A stretch of 64,000 nucleotides of DNA from CAWJKP01 sp963843465 (GTDB lineage Bacteria > Planctomycetota > Planctomycetia > Pirellulales > Thermoguttaceae). Below, one piece after another: positions 18,748 through 27,097 of this stretch; the stretch's first letter is position 1, and every line of letters starts with the position of its first letter. The stretch spans positions 1,426,001 to 1,490,000 of the forward strand of contig CAWJKP010000002.1 of NCBI GenBank assembly GCA_963843465.1, in the 5' to 3' direction. The notes beneath the pieces were generated by a model. The model saw nothing but the letters and a program-made list of their open reading frames with translations, had not been told where the DNA came from and made no database searches. A program made the translations under genes and the position numbers.

Positions 18748-20028
18748 ATGTCGGACAAAAACGTGCCGGAGGTGTTGGTGGTCGGCGCGGGACCGGTGGG
18801 GTTGTTCGCCGCCCTCTCGCTGGCCAGGCAAGGGGTGTCGGTCCGAATTGTGGACCGGGACTGGCGAACGGGAGCGCACAGCTACGCGCTGGCGATTCAC
18901 CGCCGGTCGCTGGCGCTGTTGGACGAGCTCGGCCTCGGCGAGAAAGTGCTCGAAGGGGCCTACCCGGTCCACAGCGTGGGACTCTACGACCGCGCCGGCC
19001 GCCGCGCGGAGATCGGCCTTTCCACCGGCAAGGCCGGCGACCTGGGCCTGGCCACGATCCGCCAGGACGTGCTGGAGCAGATCCTGGAGGAGGCGCTGCG
19101 GCAGTCGGGCGTGCGCGTGCAGTGGAACCACGAGGTCTCGGGCCTGGCGGTCGAAGACGACGGCGTGGTGGCCTCTGTCGACAAGCTGGAGAAGGACTCC
19201 GTGGGCTACGCCGCGGCGCACACGGAATGGGTCGTGGCGCGGTCCACGCGGCTCAAGGTGCCCTACGTCATCGGCGCCGACGGGCACCAGTCGACCGTGC
19301 GCAACGCGCTGGGCATCGAATATCCTCGCGTGGGGCCGCCGCGGCACTTCGCCGTCTTCGAGTTTCAGACCGATGCGGTCTTCCACCACCAGATGCGGAT
19401 CGTTTGGGATGACGCGGCCTCAAGCGTCCTCTGGCCGCTTCCCCAGGGCTATTGCCGCTGGGGTTTCGAGCTGGTGGACTTCACCGCCCGGACCGGCCCG
19501 CGGATCAAAGACCGCCTGGCGGTCGAGCTCGGCGGCCAGGCGTTTCCGGTGTTGGGCGAGGAGAGCCTCGCCAAGCTCATCGCCGAGCGTGCGCCCTGGT
19601 TCGACGGCCGCATTGGGGAGATCCGCTGGAGGATCGTGGTCCGCTTCGATTCCTGCCTGGCATCGGCGCTGGGTCGGCAGCGGGCCTGGCTGGCCGGCGA
19701 TGCGGTCCACATGACCGGCCCGATCGGCATGCAGAGCATGAACCTCGGTTTGCGCAAGGCGCACGAGCTGACCGGCACGATCGCCGGTCTGCTCCGCAAG
19801 GATCGGCCGGTCCCGTCGCTGGACTCCTACAGCCGCCGCTGGCTCTCGGTATGGCGATCGCTCCTGGGCCTTGCCGGCGGACTGTCCGCCGGGGAGCGGA
19901 CTGACCCCTGGGTCCGCCGCTACAGCGACCGCTTCCTGCCCTGCCTCCCGGCCTCCTTCGAGGAGATTCCCGAGTTGCTCCGGCCGCTGGACCTGCACCT
20001 GCCGGCAGAGGAAGTGGTCAGTGGCTAG
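18748..20028 (+). CDS. FAD-dependent monooxygenase (aromatic hydroxylase class A)
   Basis: 426-residue flavoprotein with the three class-A signatures: VLVVGAGPVGLFAALSLARQ (dinucleotide binding, residues 9-28), VIGADGHQSTVRNALG (DG motif) and WLAGDAVHMTGPIGMQSMN (GD motif). Members hydroxylate aromatic or polyketide-like rings using NAD(P)H and O2. The C-terminal thioredoxin-like domain of phenol hydroxylases is missing, so it resembles the shorter UbiH/PHBH or PgaE-type proteins. It stands alone, and the substrate is unknown. The final residues VVSG and the TAG stop come from the start of a GGTCAGTGGCTAG repeat array. Confidence 0.87.
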   Translation: MSDKNVPEVLVVGAGPVGLFAALSLARQGVSVRIVDRDWRTGAHSYALAIHRRSLALLDELGLGEKVLEGAYPVHSVGLYDRAGRRAEIGLSTGKAGDLGLATIRQDVLEQILEEALRQSGVRVQWNHEVSGLAVEDDGVVASVDKLEKDSVGYAAAHTEWVVARSTRLKVPYVIGADGHQSTVRNALGIEYPRVGPPRHFAVFEFQTDAVFHHQMRIVWDDAASSVLWPLPQGYCRWGFELVDFTARTGPRIKDRLAVELGGQAFPVLGEESLAKLIAERAPWFDGRIGEIRWRIVVRFDSCLASALGRQRAWLAGDAVHMTGPIGMQSMNLGLRKAHELTGTIAGLLRKDRPVPSLDSYSRRWLSVWRSLLGLAGGLSAGERTDPWVRRYSDRFLPCLPASFEEIPELLRPLDLHLPAEEVVSG

Positions 20029-20235
20029 TGGTCAGTGGCTAGTGGTCAGTGGCTAGTGGCTAGTGGTCAGCGGCTAGTGGTCAGCGGCTAGTGGTCAGTG
20101 GCTAGTGGTCAGCGGTCAATGGTCGGCCGTCAGCGGTCGGCGATGAAGAGGTGAGAGAAGGACGTGATTATCCCTCACCTCTCATCGCTCTTCTGACCAC
20201 TAGCCACTGACCACTGACCACTCTGCCACCGACCA
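20010..20235. repeat. Family E array of AGTGGTCAGTGGCTAG units
   Basis: Irregular tandem copies of GTGGTCAGTGGCTAGTGG run from 20010 to about 20125. Inverted copies (GACCACTAGCCACTGACCAC) follow at 20195-20225, giving a long palindrome. Related sequence lies at 60603-60705 and inside the two expanded family A elements. Confidence 0.85.
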
Positions 20236-20252
20236 CTCTCTTCCGACGTGCA

Positions 20253-21176
20253 TCAATGTCCGGTCGACGTGCCGGGCGAGGAGTGCCCTGAGCTCTGGCC
20301 GCCCTGCTGCTGGCTTAGGCTGTGCAGGAACGAGCGCTCGTCCTGGCGGAGCTCGTGGCGGTCGGAGGCCCAATGCTGGGCGTCGCTTTCCGTTTTCGAC
20401 CGCTCCTGTTGCAACTGCTGCCGGTCCTGCCGGAACTGCTGGACGTCATTCTGCAATTGGGCCTGGTTGCCCGACGCCAGGTCCTGCTGAATCGCCTGGA
20501 TGTCCTGATTCAGCTTGGAGTGGTCTTGCTGCATCTGCTGGCGGTCCTGGCTGAGCGTCTGGTCGTCGGCTTGCAAGTCCTGGCGATCGTGCTGGATCGC
20601 CCCGCCGCTGAACGAGTTGCCCGAGGAGCCCGACTGGCTGCCCGAGCCCGATTGGCCGCCGGAGCTTTGCTGCCCGCTGGAGCCCGATTGGCCGGACTTT
20701 CCCGATTGGCCGGAAGAGGTTTGACCCGACGGCTGGTGGCCCTGCTCCCCCTGGTGCAAGTCCTGTCCCAGGTTGCGCTGGTCGTGCGAGAGTTCCCGGC
20801 GGTCGGAAGCCCAATGCTGGACGTTGTTTTCCGTTTGCGAGCGGTCCTGGTGGAGCTGACCGAGGTCTTGCCGCCGCTGCTGCTCGTCCTTTTGCAACTG
20901 GGCCTGGTTGCCCGACGAGCGATCCTGGGAGATCTGCTGGTCAACCTGGTGGAGGTTCTGCCGGTCCTGGCTCAGATCGCGATGATCGTTGGCCAACGAC
21001 TGGCGGTCGCTTTGCAAGTCGTGCCGATCGTGCTGGATGTTGTGGATGTCCCTATGGATGGGATGTTTCGCGGGCGAGGCGTTGGCGGGCTTCTTGTGCT
21101 GGGACTGGGCCTGGGCCGGTCCCGTCAGCCAAAGCAAGCTCACGGCCACTACAATCGCTACCAACGACTTGATCAT
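20253..21176 (-). CDS. Exported Gln/Asp/Arg-rich protein with internal duplication
   Basis: 307 residues. The ATG at 21174-21176 has GGGAGA upstream and starts a signal peptide (MIKSLVAIVVAVSLLWLTGP, cleavage near AQA). The mature chain is polar and probably coiled coil. Residues 47-137 and 194-284 are two copies of one domain at a 147-residue offset, both with IQHDR, SGNQAQLQ and QHWASDR(R/H)EL. They are separated by a Ser/Gly/Gln linker made of short GQSG-type repeats (about 150-190). The pattern DRQxLxxD recurs about every 7-11 residues. I do not recognise the family. A structural role outside the cytoplasm is a guess. Confidence 0.75.
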   Translation of the reverse strand: MIKSLVAIVVAVSLLWLTGPAQAQSQHKKPANASPAKHPIHRDIHNIQHDRHDLQSDRQSLANDHRDLSQDRQNLHQVDQQISQDRSSGNQAQLQKDEQQRRQDLGQLHQDRSQTENNVQHWASDRRELSHDQRNLGQDLHQGEQGHQPSGQTSSGQSGKSGQSGSSGQQSSGGQSGSGSQSGSSGNSFSGGAIQHDRQDLQADDQTLSQDRQQMQQDHSKLNQDIQAIQQDLASGNQAQLQNDVQQFRQDRQQLQQERSKTESDAQHWASDRHELRQDERSFLHSLSQQQGGQSSGHSSPGTSTGH

Positions 21177-21305
21177 TGTGTGTCTCCCGGTGAAAAGAGA
21201 AGAGAAGAGAGAAGTTTGCCACAAGAAACTTAGCTTTCTTGCCGGGCCCAGGCGCCCGTTTTTCGCGTATTCGTTCTTTCGGGTCTTCGTAATTCCCCGT
21301 ACAGT

Positions 21306-21402
21306 GTAGGGTGGGACAAGCCCGCGACAGCGGGCGCCGGCCCACCGGTCCCGCGAGAAACGGTGGGCCGGCGCTCGCACGGGCGAGCTTGTCCCACCCT
21401 AC
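21306..21402. repeat. Family A cloverleaf repeat, 97 bp
   Basis: Outer stem as in the other copies. Left hairpin CCCGCgacaGCGGG, right hairpin CTCGCacggGCGAG, centre GGTCCCGCGAGAAA. This is the only copy without a GCCGCC-type side hairpin. It ends 36 nt before the threonine aldolase start. Confidence 0.88.
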
Positions 21403-21437
21403 CTCAACCACCCTACCTCAACCGCGAGGAACCCGTC

Positions 21438-22475
21438 ATGCCCGAGCCAGTCAGCGATTTCCGCAGCGACACGGTCACCCGGCCGACGCCCCAGATGCGG
21501 GCGGCCATGGCCGCCGCCCCGGTCGGCGACGACGTTTTCGACGACGATCCCACGGTCCACCGCCTCCAGCAGCGGGTGGCGGAGATGCTGGGCAAGGAGG
21601 CGGCGATCTACGTCCCCTCGGGCACGATGTCCAACCTCATCGGCGTGCGGCTCCACTGCCGCCCCGGCGACGAGATGATCTGCGAGTCGGGCTGCCACAT
21701 CTATCATTACGAGCAGGGCGGCTACGCGCAGCTCAGCGGCGTGGCCGCCCGGCCCGTCGAGGGCCGCTCGGGCGTGATCGAAGTCGGACAGCTCGAAGGG
21801 CTTGTTCGGCCGCAGAACGACCACTACGTCCGCACGCGGCTGGTCACGCTGGAAAACACCCACAACCGCGGCGGCGGGCGGATCCAACCCTACGCGACCG
21901 TGGAAGCGATCTGCCGCTGGGCCCACCAACAGGGCCTGGCGACGCACCTCGACGGCGCACGGCTCTGGAACGCCGTGGTGGCCACCGGCATCCCGGCCCG
22001 GCAATGGGCCCAACACTTCGACACCGTGAGCGTCTGCTTCAGCAAGGGGCTGGGCGCGCCGATCGGCTCGGCGCTAGCCGGCGAGAAAGCGCTGATCGCG
22101 GCGGCCCGGCGGCACCGCAAGGTCCTCGGCGGCGGCATGCGCCAGGCCGGCATCGTTGCCGCCGGCGCCCTGTACGCGCTGGAGCATCACCTCGACCGCC
22201 TGGCCGACGATCATGCCAACGCGAAGCGGCTCGCCGAGGGGATTCGCCGGATTCCCCGGCTGACCCTGGCCAGCGAGCCGGTGGAAACCAACCTTCTCTT
22301 TTTCCGCGTCGACACGGCCTGGGGCACCGCGGCGGAACTCTCATCCCGGCTGGCCGAGCGGGGCGTCTGGATGCACGTCACGGCCCCCGACACGATCCGC
22401 GCGGCGACCCATCTGGACGTTGATCGGGCCGACGTGGAACGCGCCCTGGAAGTCCTCGGGGAGGTCGCCCGGTAA
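21438..22475 (+). CDS. ltaE: Low-specificity L-threonine aldolase
   Basis: 345-residue PLP enzyme cleaving L-threonine or allo-threonine to glycine and acetaldehyde. ATG 21438 follows GCGAGGA. Family motifs in order: FRSDTVTRPTPQMRAAMAAA at the N-terminus, GDDVFDDDPTVHRLQ, YVPSGTMSNLIGVR, LENTHNRGGGRIQP, ATHLDGARLWNA (PLP-binding Asp) and SVCFSKGLGAPIGS with the Schiff-base lysine. Length is normal for the family. It is monocistronic and preceded by a family A repeat. Confidence 0.9.
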   Translation: MPEPVSDFRSDTVTRPTPQMRAAMAAAPVGDDVFDDDPTVHRLQQRVAEMLGKEAAIYVPSGTMSNLIGVRLHCRPGDEMICESGCHIYHYEQGGYAQLSGVAARPVEGRSGVIEVGQLEGLVRPQNDHYVRTRLVTLENTHNRGGGRIQPYATVEAICRWAHQQGLATHLDGARLWNAVVATGIPARQWAQHFDTVSVCFSKGLGAPIGSALAGEKALIAAARRHRKVLGGGMRQAGIVAAGALYALEHHLDRLADDHANAKRLAEGIRRIPRLTLASEPVETNLLFFRVDTAWGTAAELSSRLAERGVWMHVTAPDTIRAATHLDVDRADVERALEVLGEVAR

Positions 22476-22485
22476 AGTCCAAAAC

Positions 22486-22545
22486 GAGAAAAGAAGCCAA
22501 TCACGAAACCCCGAAAAGACGAAAACTCGAAAGAAGAGGAGCAGA
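22486..22545. repeat. Family G arm (AATCACGAAACCCCGAAA)
   Basis: AATCACGAAACCCCGAAAAG followed by ACGAAAACTCGAAAG lies just after the threonine aldolase. An inverted copy lies at 22803-22840, on the other side of the GxxExxY remnant, so the two arms bracket that gene. Confidence 0.75.
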
Positions 22546-22565
22546 GAGAGGAGAGAAGAAGATGC

Positions 22566-22802
22566 CTAAACGACGACACGCTTTACGACAAGCGTGGCGG
22601 AGTTGAAGTTCATGAGCAGCCCCACATGTAAGCCCGTCGCCTTGAGATAGGACTTGAGCTTGACGAAGAAAATGCCTTCAAAGGCTTTGACGGCCTTCAA
22701 CTCGACGATGATCTCGCGCTCAACCACCAGATCAAGGCGATGGCAACCTACGTCCTCGCCCGCGAAACAGATACGAACCTCTTTTTCGGTCTCATAAGAC
22801 AA
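22566..22802 (-). pseudogene. GxxExxY-family protein, N-terminally truncated
   Basis: 78 residues matching the C-terminal half of GxxExxY (PD-(D/E)XK_3-like) proteins: VGCHRLDLVVEREIIVELKA contains the D and E-x-K of the nuclease-like core, followed by SYLKATGLHVGLLMNFNS and VVKRVVV. Full-length members are about 120-130 residues and begin with a helical segment carrying the GxxExxY motif. That segment is absent, and a family G repeat arm replaces it at 22803. It is probably a remnant, although an ATG is present at 22800-22802. Confidence 0.75.
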
Positions 22803-22845
22803 TTTTCGGGTTTTCGTTCTTTCGGGGTTTCGTGATTCTCTTCTC
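22803..22845. repeat. Family G arm, inverted copy
   Basis: TTTTCGGGTTTTCGTTCTTT followed by CGGGGTTTCGTGATTC is the inverse of 22486-22545. A complete pair with a 55-nt centre instead of a gene is at 36066-36187. The last part of another arm is at 63952-64000. Confidence 0.75.
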
Positions 22846-22909
22846 TTGCGTCGCCATCAAATCCGTGGCAACGATTGCCTTTTGCTTCGCCGTTATGCTG
22901 AAGCATAAC

Positions 22910-25111
22910 CTACCCGGTAAAGTAGATATACGCCCCCACGATGCAGGCCAGGATGAACAGCGAGGCGGCCACGTCGCGCCAGTCCCAGCTTCCGCGGGTC
23001 TTGCCGCGGTCCTCGGCCGTCGCTGTGCCGTAGGTCAGACCGCCGATCTTGGCGTAGTCCGGCCGCTTCGTCAGATAACTCACCGCCACCATCACCACGG
23101 CCGATATCAGCGTGATCAAGATGCTGAAGTACTGGAAATTGATCTTGCTGATGATCCAGAGGTTGGAACCCTGGGCATAGTAGCTCTGGACCCAGGGAGG
23201 GAACGCCTTCAGCCCGAAAATCACCGGCGTCTCCACCGCCAGGCGGAAGATCCCCAACAGGAAACCGACCACCATCGCCGCAAGGCACCCCTGGGCGTTC
23301 AAACGCTTGAAGAACACGCCGAAGAAAAAGACCACGAAGATCGGCGGCGCCAGGTAGCCCTGCACCTTCTGCAGGTACTCGTAAAGACTGGAGGCATTCT
23401 GCACGATGGGTATCCACGCCAGGGCCACCAAGACCATGATCGCGGTGGCGATGCGGCCCGTGCGGACCAACTGGTGCTGGCTGGCCTTGGGCTTCCATTT
23501 CTGATAGAGATCGACGGTGAACAGCGTCGAGCAGGCGTTGAACACGCCGGCCAGCGACCCCATCAGGGCCGAGAGCAGCCCGGCCACGACGATCCCCCGC
23601 AGCCCGTGCGGCAACATGCAGGCGACCATCAGCGGGAAGGCCCGCTGGACCTGCTGATTGATCGGCTTTCCGTCGGCGCCGAGGATGTGCTCCAGGCCCG
23701 GCACCTTGCCGCTGCGGGCCAAGGCGAAGCAGATCAGCCCCGGGATGATGAACAGGTAGACGGGGAAGAGCTTGAGGAAGGCGGCGAAGATGCTGCCCCG
23801 CCGGGCGATCTGCTGGTTGGGAGCGCCCAGGGCCCGCTGGACGATGTACTGATCGGTGCACCAATACCAGAGTCCGATCACCGGTGCGCAGATCGCCATG
23901 CCCAGCCAGGGGAAGTTCTCGTTGAAGTACCAGGCCTCCTTGAGGATTTTCCCGTTCTCGCCGGTCACCAGGATCGGCGACCAGCTCCCTTCGACGCCGG
24001 CGGGGATCAGCGGCTTCCAGAGGTTGAACATGTCCGAGCCGCAGATGCGGCGAAGCTCGCCCCAGCCGCCGAGCACGTGCAGCCCGTAGATCGTCAACAC
24101 GGCCGAGCCGGCGATGAGGATGATCGTTTGCACGGCGTCGTTGTAGGCCACGGCCCTCATGCCGCCCAGCGCGGTATACAGGCCGGTCAGCAGGATCACC
24201 AGCACGGAGCCGATCCAGAAGCTGTTGATTTCGAATCCTGTTTGCGTCAACTCTTGGGGGAACGCATCCTCCAGCAGTAAGCGGTTAAGCCGCGGCGTCT
24301 CAGCGGCATCGGCCGGCGTTCGCGTTGCCAGCGACCGTGTCTTCGATCGCAGGGTCACGGCGCGAAAGCGCTCGGCGTCGAACAGGTTGGGATCCCGCAG
24401 CACCTTGTTCAGCTCTTCAGTCAACAGGGCTCGTCGCCGTTCGGGGGACAATCGCGCGTTGGCCAGTGCGTGCCGCGAGGTCTCAGAGAACTGAGACAAG
24501 ACGTAGGTTGCCACGGGGCTCGGGCTGTGCCGTATTCGTTGCTCCAGCGCGGCCGGATTCTTGATATCGCTGCCGGAGAACGGGGTGGGAGTTCCGAAAT
24601 ACAGGAACATTTCCGGTAGCAGCGTCGAAAACACCACGCCGCCGGCGTAGATGCCCACGGCGATCTTCGAGACCACGAAGGTGATCAGCGAGATCACGGA
24701 GAGCATGTAGCGCGAGCTGGCCGAGAAGCGTCTTTCGAGGAACTCCGGCATGGTGAAGACCAGCGAGCGGGCGTAGAAGGGCACGAAGACCCAGGCCAGC
24801 ACCAGCAGGCACCAGGCGTGCAGCTCGTAGTGGGCCATGGCCACGCCGTCCTTGGCCCCCGATCCGGCCAGGCCGACGATGTGCTCCGAGCCGATGTTGG
24901 AGCAGAAGATCGAGGCCCCGATGACCCACCAACCGAGGTTGCGGCCGGCCAGGAAGTAGTCCGCGGCCGTATCCTTGGACCTCCGCACGACCCACCAGGC
25001 GACGCTCGCCAGGATGCCGAAGTAAATGGCGATCATCAGCCAGTCCGGCCCGCTCAGCGCGTTCGTGGTCGAGGCGGGCGGCGCGGCAGCCAGCAGCAGC
25101 GGGAGATTCAT
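22910..25111 (-). CDS. Sodium:solute symporter with a large cytosolic-loop insertion
   Basis: 733-residue SSS transporter, longer than the usual 500-600. Core features: GPDWLMIAIYFGILASVAWW, DYFLAGRNLGWWVIGASIFC, SNIGSEHIVGLAGSGAKDG and GLYTALGGMRAVAYNDAVQT, a pattern close to SGLT-type sugar symporters. Residues about 170-295 are a charged, non-membrane insert (ALANARLSPERRRALLTEEL and similar) between membrane segments. It probably takes up a sugar or sugar derivative with Na+. The minus-strand TAG stop lies in the end of a GTAGGTTATGC hairpin repeat (22895-22916). Confidence 0.9.
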   Translation of the reverse strand: MNLPLLLAAAPPASTTNALSGPDWLMIAIYFGILASVAWWVVRRSKDTAADYFLAGRNLGWWVIGASIFCSNIGSEHIVGLAGSGAKDGVAMAHYELHAWCLLVLAWVFVPFYARSLVFTMPEFLERRFSASSRYMLSVISLITFVVSKIAVGIYAGGVVFSTLLPEMFLYFGTPTPFSGSDIKNPAALEQRIRHSPSPVATYVLSQFSETSRHALANARLSPERRRALLTEELNKVLRDPNLFDAERFRAVTLRSKTRSLATRTPADAAETPRLNRLLLEDAFPQELTQTGFEINSFWIGSVLVILLTGLYTALGGMRAVAYNDAVQTIILIAGSAVLTIYGLHVLGGWGELRRICGSDMFNLWKPLIPAGVEGSWSPILVTGENGKILKEAWYFNENFPWLGMAICAPVIGLWYWCTDQYIVQRALGAPNQQIARRGSIFAAFLKLFPVYLFIIPGLICFALARSGKVPGLEHILGADGKPINQQVQRAFPLMVACMLPHGLRGIVVAGLLSALMGSLAGVFNACSTLFTVDLYQKWKPKASQHQLVRTGRIATAIMVLVALAWIPIVQNASSLYEYLQKVQGYLAPPIFVVFFFGVFFKRLNAQGCLAAMVVGFLLGIFRLAVETPVIFGLKAFPPWVQSYYAQGSNLWIISKINFQYFSILITLISAVVMVAVSYLTKRPDYAKIGGLTYGTATAEDRGKTRGSWDWRDVAASLFILACIVGAYIYFTG

Positions 25112-25192
25112 GGTCTTGGGCCTTCGGCGGTAAGAAGATCACGAGAGCTACCAGTCTAAAATGGCCATTCCCCCGCGCCAAGAGGCGACGAG

Positions 25193-25358
25193 ACGGGGAG
25201 AGAGAAAGAAGAGGAGAGGGGGAGAAGAGGAGAAGAGGAGAGACGCGCCCAGCGTCCGAATTGCGAAAGGTTCGTCGGCCAGGCCCGTGTCCCCGTGTCT
25301 AGGCGTCCCTGCATCTCCCCCTCTCCTCTTCTCCTCTTCTCCCCCTCCCCGTGTCCGT
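25193..25358. repeat. Purine-rich / pyrimidine-rich inverted arms
   Basis: The gap 25112-25506 holds no gene. GAGGAGAGGGGGAGAAGAGG at the left is mirrored by CCTCTCCTCTTCTCCTCTTC at the right, giving long A/G-only and C/T-only tracts that could form a hairpin or triplex. Confidence 0.65.
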
Positions 25359-25388
25359 GTTGATCCGTGTTGCATCCGTGGCTAGGTT

Positions 25389-25486
25389 GTAGGGTGGGAC
25401 AAGGCCGCCTTGGCGGCCGCCGGCCCACCAGGATTGGGCGGAATTGGTGGGCCGGCGCTCGCTCACGCGAGCTGGTCCCACCCTAC
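25389..25486. repeat. Family A cloverleaf repeat, 98 bp
   Basis: Parses 15+14+13+14+13+14+15. Left hairpin GCCGCCttGGCGGC, right hairpin CTCGCtcacGCGAG, centre GGATTGGGCGGAAT. It ends 20 nt before the ABC ATPase start. Confidence 0.9.
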
Positions 25487-25506
25487 TCGTAAAGGCCAGC
25501 CAAACC

Positions 25507-26799
25507 ATGAGCATCCTCCTGGAGCACCTGGAAAAGCGGTTTGCCGGCGGTTGCCGCGCGGTCTGCGACCTCTCGCTGGAAATCGCCGACGGGGAGCTGT
25601 TCGTGCTCGTCGGACCGTCCGGCTGCGGCAAGACGACCACCCTGCGGATGATCGCCGGCCTGGAGCAGCCCAGCGGTGGCCGCATCACGCTGGACGGCCG
25701 GGCGATCGACAACCTCGCGCCCAAAGACCGCAACCTGGCCATGGTCTTTCAGAACTCCGCCCTCTACCCGCACCTGAGCGTCTGGGAGAACCTGGCCTTC
25801 CCACTGAAGCTCCGCCGGGCGCCGGCCGCCGAGATCGCCGCCCGCGTTCGCCGGGCCGCCGCGATGCTGGGCGTCACCCGCCTGCTGGACCGCCGCCCAG
25901 GCCAGCTCTCCGGCGGCGAGCGGCAGCGCGCGGCCCTGGGCCGGGCGATCGTCCGCCAGCCGGCCTGCTTCCTCTTCGACGAGCCGCTCTCCAGCCTCGA
26001 TCCCCATCTCCGCGCGGAAATGCGGCTGGAGCTGCGACGCCTGCACGGCGAGCTGCGGACCACCTCGCTCTACGTGACCCACGACCAGGAAGAGGCCCTC
26101 ACCTTGGGCCACCGCGTGGCGGTCATCGAGCGCGGGCGGCTGCAACAGGTGGGCCGGCCTCTGGAGGTCTATCGCCACCCGGCGAACCGCTTCGTGGCCG
26201 CCTTTCTCGGCCGCCCGCCGATGAGCTTTCTGGACGGGACCCTGGTGGAATCCGCCGGCCAGCTTTGGCTGGAAGGTACTCCTCACGCTCCGCGTGAGGG
26301 CGTGCGTGACGCGGAGCGTGAGGGCCTGCGTGACGCGGAGCGTGAGGGCGCGGGTGACGCGGAGCGTGAGGGCGCGCGTCACGCGGAGCGTGAGGGCCTG
26401 CGTCACGCGGAGCGTGACGAGTACGATTCGGCCGATCCTCAGGTGCGGATCGCCCTGCCCGCCTGGGCGGCCGCGGGGCTGGCAGGCCGGCAGGGCCGGC
26501 CGCTCTGCCTGGGCGTCCGCCCGGAGGATGTCTGGCCGCTGCCCGACGGCTCCCGTCCCACCGCGGCGCTGGCGGCCAGCGTGCAGCAGATCGAGCGGCT
26601 AGGCGACCGCACGCACGTCTACCTTTCCGCGGGCGGCCAGCGTCTGACGGCAAGTTGGAGCGCCCGCTCGCCGGCCGCGGTGGGCACAGCGGTCCAGGTC
26701 CACGTCGATCTCAACCGCGTCCACTTCTTCGCCCCCGACGATCCGACCGCCGGCCGCTGGGGCGAGAACCTCTGCCTGGACTGCGAGCCCGATCGGTAG
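25507..26799 (+). CDS. MalK/UgpC-type ABC transporter ATPase with in-frame repeat insertion
   Basis: 430-residue ATPase of carbohydrate-importer type. Walker A GPSGCGKTT at residues 36-44, Q-loop NLAMVFQNSALYPHL, signature LSGGERQR, Walker B CFLFDEPLSSLD, switch VTHDQEEALTLG, then a C-terminal TOBE/MalK-like regulatory domain (LGVRPEDVWPL, IERLGDRTHVYLS). Residues about 257-306 are encoded by an expanded family B repeat, giving five copies of an 8-residue (R)(D/H)AERE-type unit. This lies between the ATPase and the MalK-specific domain. No permease or binding-protein gene is adjacent, which suggests a shared ATPase serving distant importers. Its TAG stop lies in a GTAGGTTATGC hairpin. Confidence 0.9.
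   Translation: MSILLEHLEKRFAGGCRAVCDLSLEIADGELFVLVGPSGCGKTTTLRMIAGLEQPSGGRITLDGRAIDNLAPKDRNLAMVFQNSALYPHLSVWENLAFPLKLRRAPAAEIAARVRRAAAMLGVTRLLDRRPGQLSGGERQRAALGRAIVRQPACFLFDEPLSSLDPHLRAEMRLELRRLHGELRTTSLYVTHDQEEALTLGHRVAVIERGRLQQVGRPLEVYRHPANRFVAAFLGRPPMSFLDGTLVESAGQLWLEGTPHAPREGVRDAEREGLRDAEREGAGDAEREGARHAEREGLRHAERDEYDSADPQVRIALPAWAAAGLAGRQGRPLCLGVRPEDVWPLPDGSRPTAALAASVQQIERLGDRTHVYLSAGGQRLTASWSARSPAAVGTAVQVHVDLNRVHFFAPDDPTAGRWGENLCLDCEPDR
26276..26424. repeat. Family B repeat expanded within a coding sequence
   Basis: The element starts GTACTCCTCACGCTCCGCG and ends with AGCGTGACGAGTAC, like the intergenic copies. Between the ends are five 24-nt units around GTGACGCGGAGCGTGAGGGC. Total length is 149 bp, and the frame of the ABC ATPase stays open through it. 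Confidence 0.9.
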
Positions 26800-26967
26800 G
26801 TTATGCTTCAGCATAACAGAACATCTTGTATCGCAAGGTGTTATGCCAAATGGCCTTTCGCGATTCGAGGAGGCTTTCTTGGTAGGTCCCGCTTGCCGAG
26901 CGGGACTTTGCGGACCGACAACGTCGGTTCGTCGCTTTAGTCCCTTCCGGCAGAAGGGACCTACCGG
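26798..26967. repeat. GTAG hairpins: GTTATGCT type and GTCCCGCT type
   Basis: At 26797-26847 GTAGGTTATGCTTCAGCATA and a second partial arm flank a TCTTG core. At 26881-26967 GTAGGTCCCGCTTGCCGAGC with GGGAC is matched by an inverted AGTCCCTTCCGGCAGAAGGG arm ending ACCTACC. No gene is seen in 26800-27097. Confidence 0.8.
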
Positions 26968-27097
26968 GGCGTATCCCGTTGATCCGGGAAGATGGATGCC
27001 TTAGACTGCCCGTTGGCGACTGGCGTTGCTCCCGCGCTCGGCGGAGTGTATCGCGGTCACCGCACGAGCCAAGGCAATTCTCTGGGAGGGCTTCGTC

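Noticed and set aside
22832..24280. Open frame of about 480 codons opposite the second symporter
   Set aside because: Shadow of the symporter; no domains.
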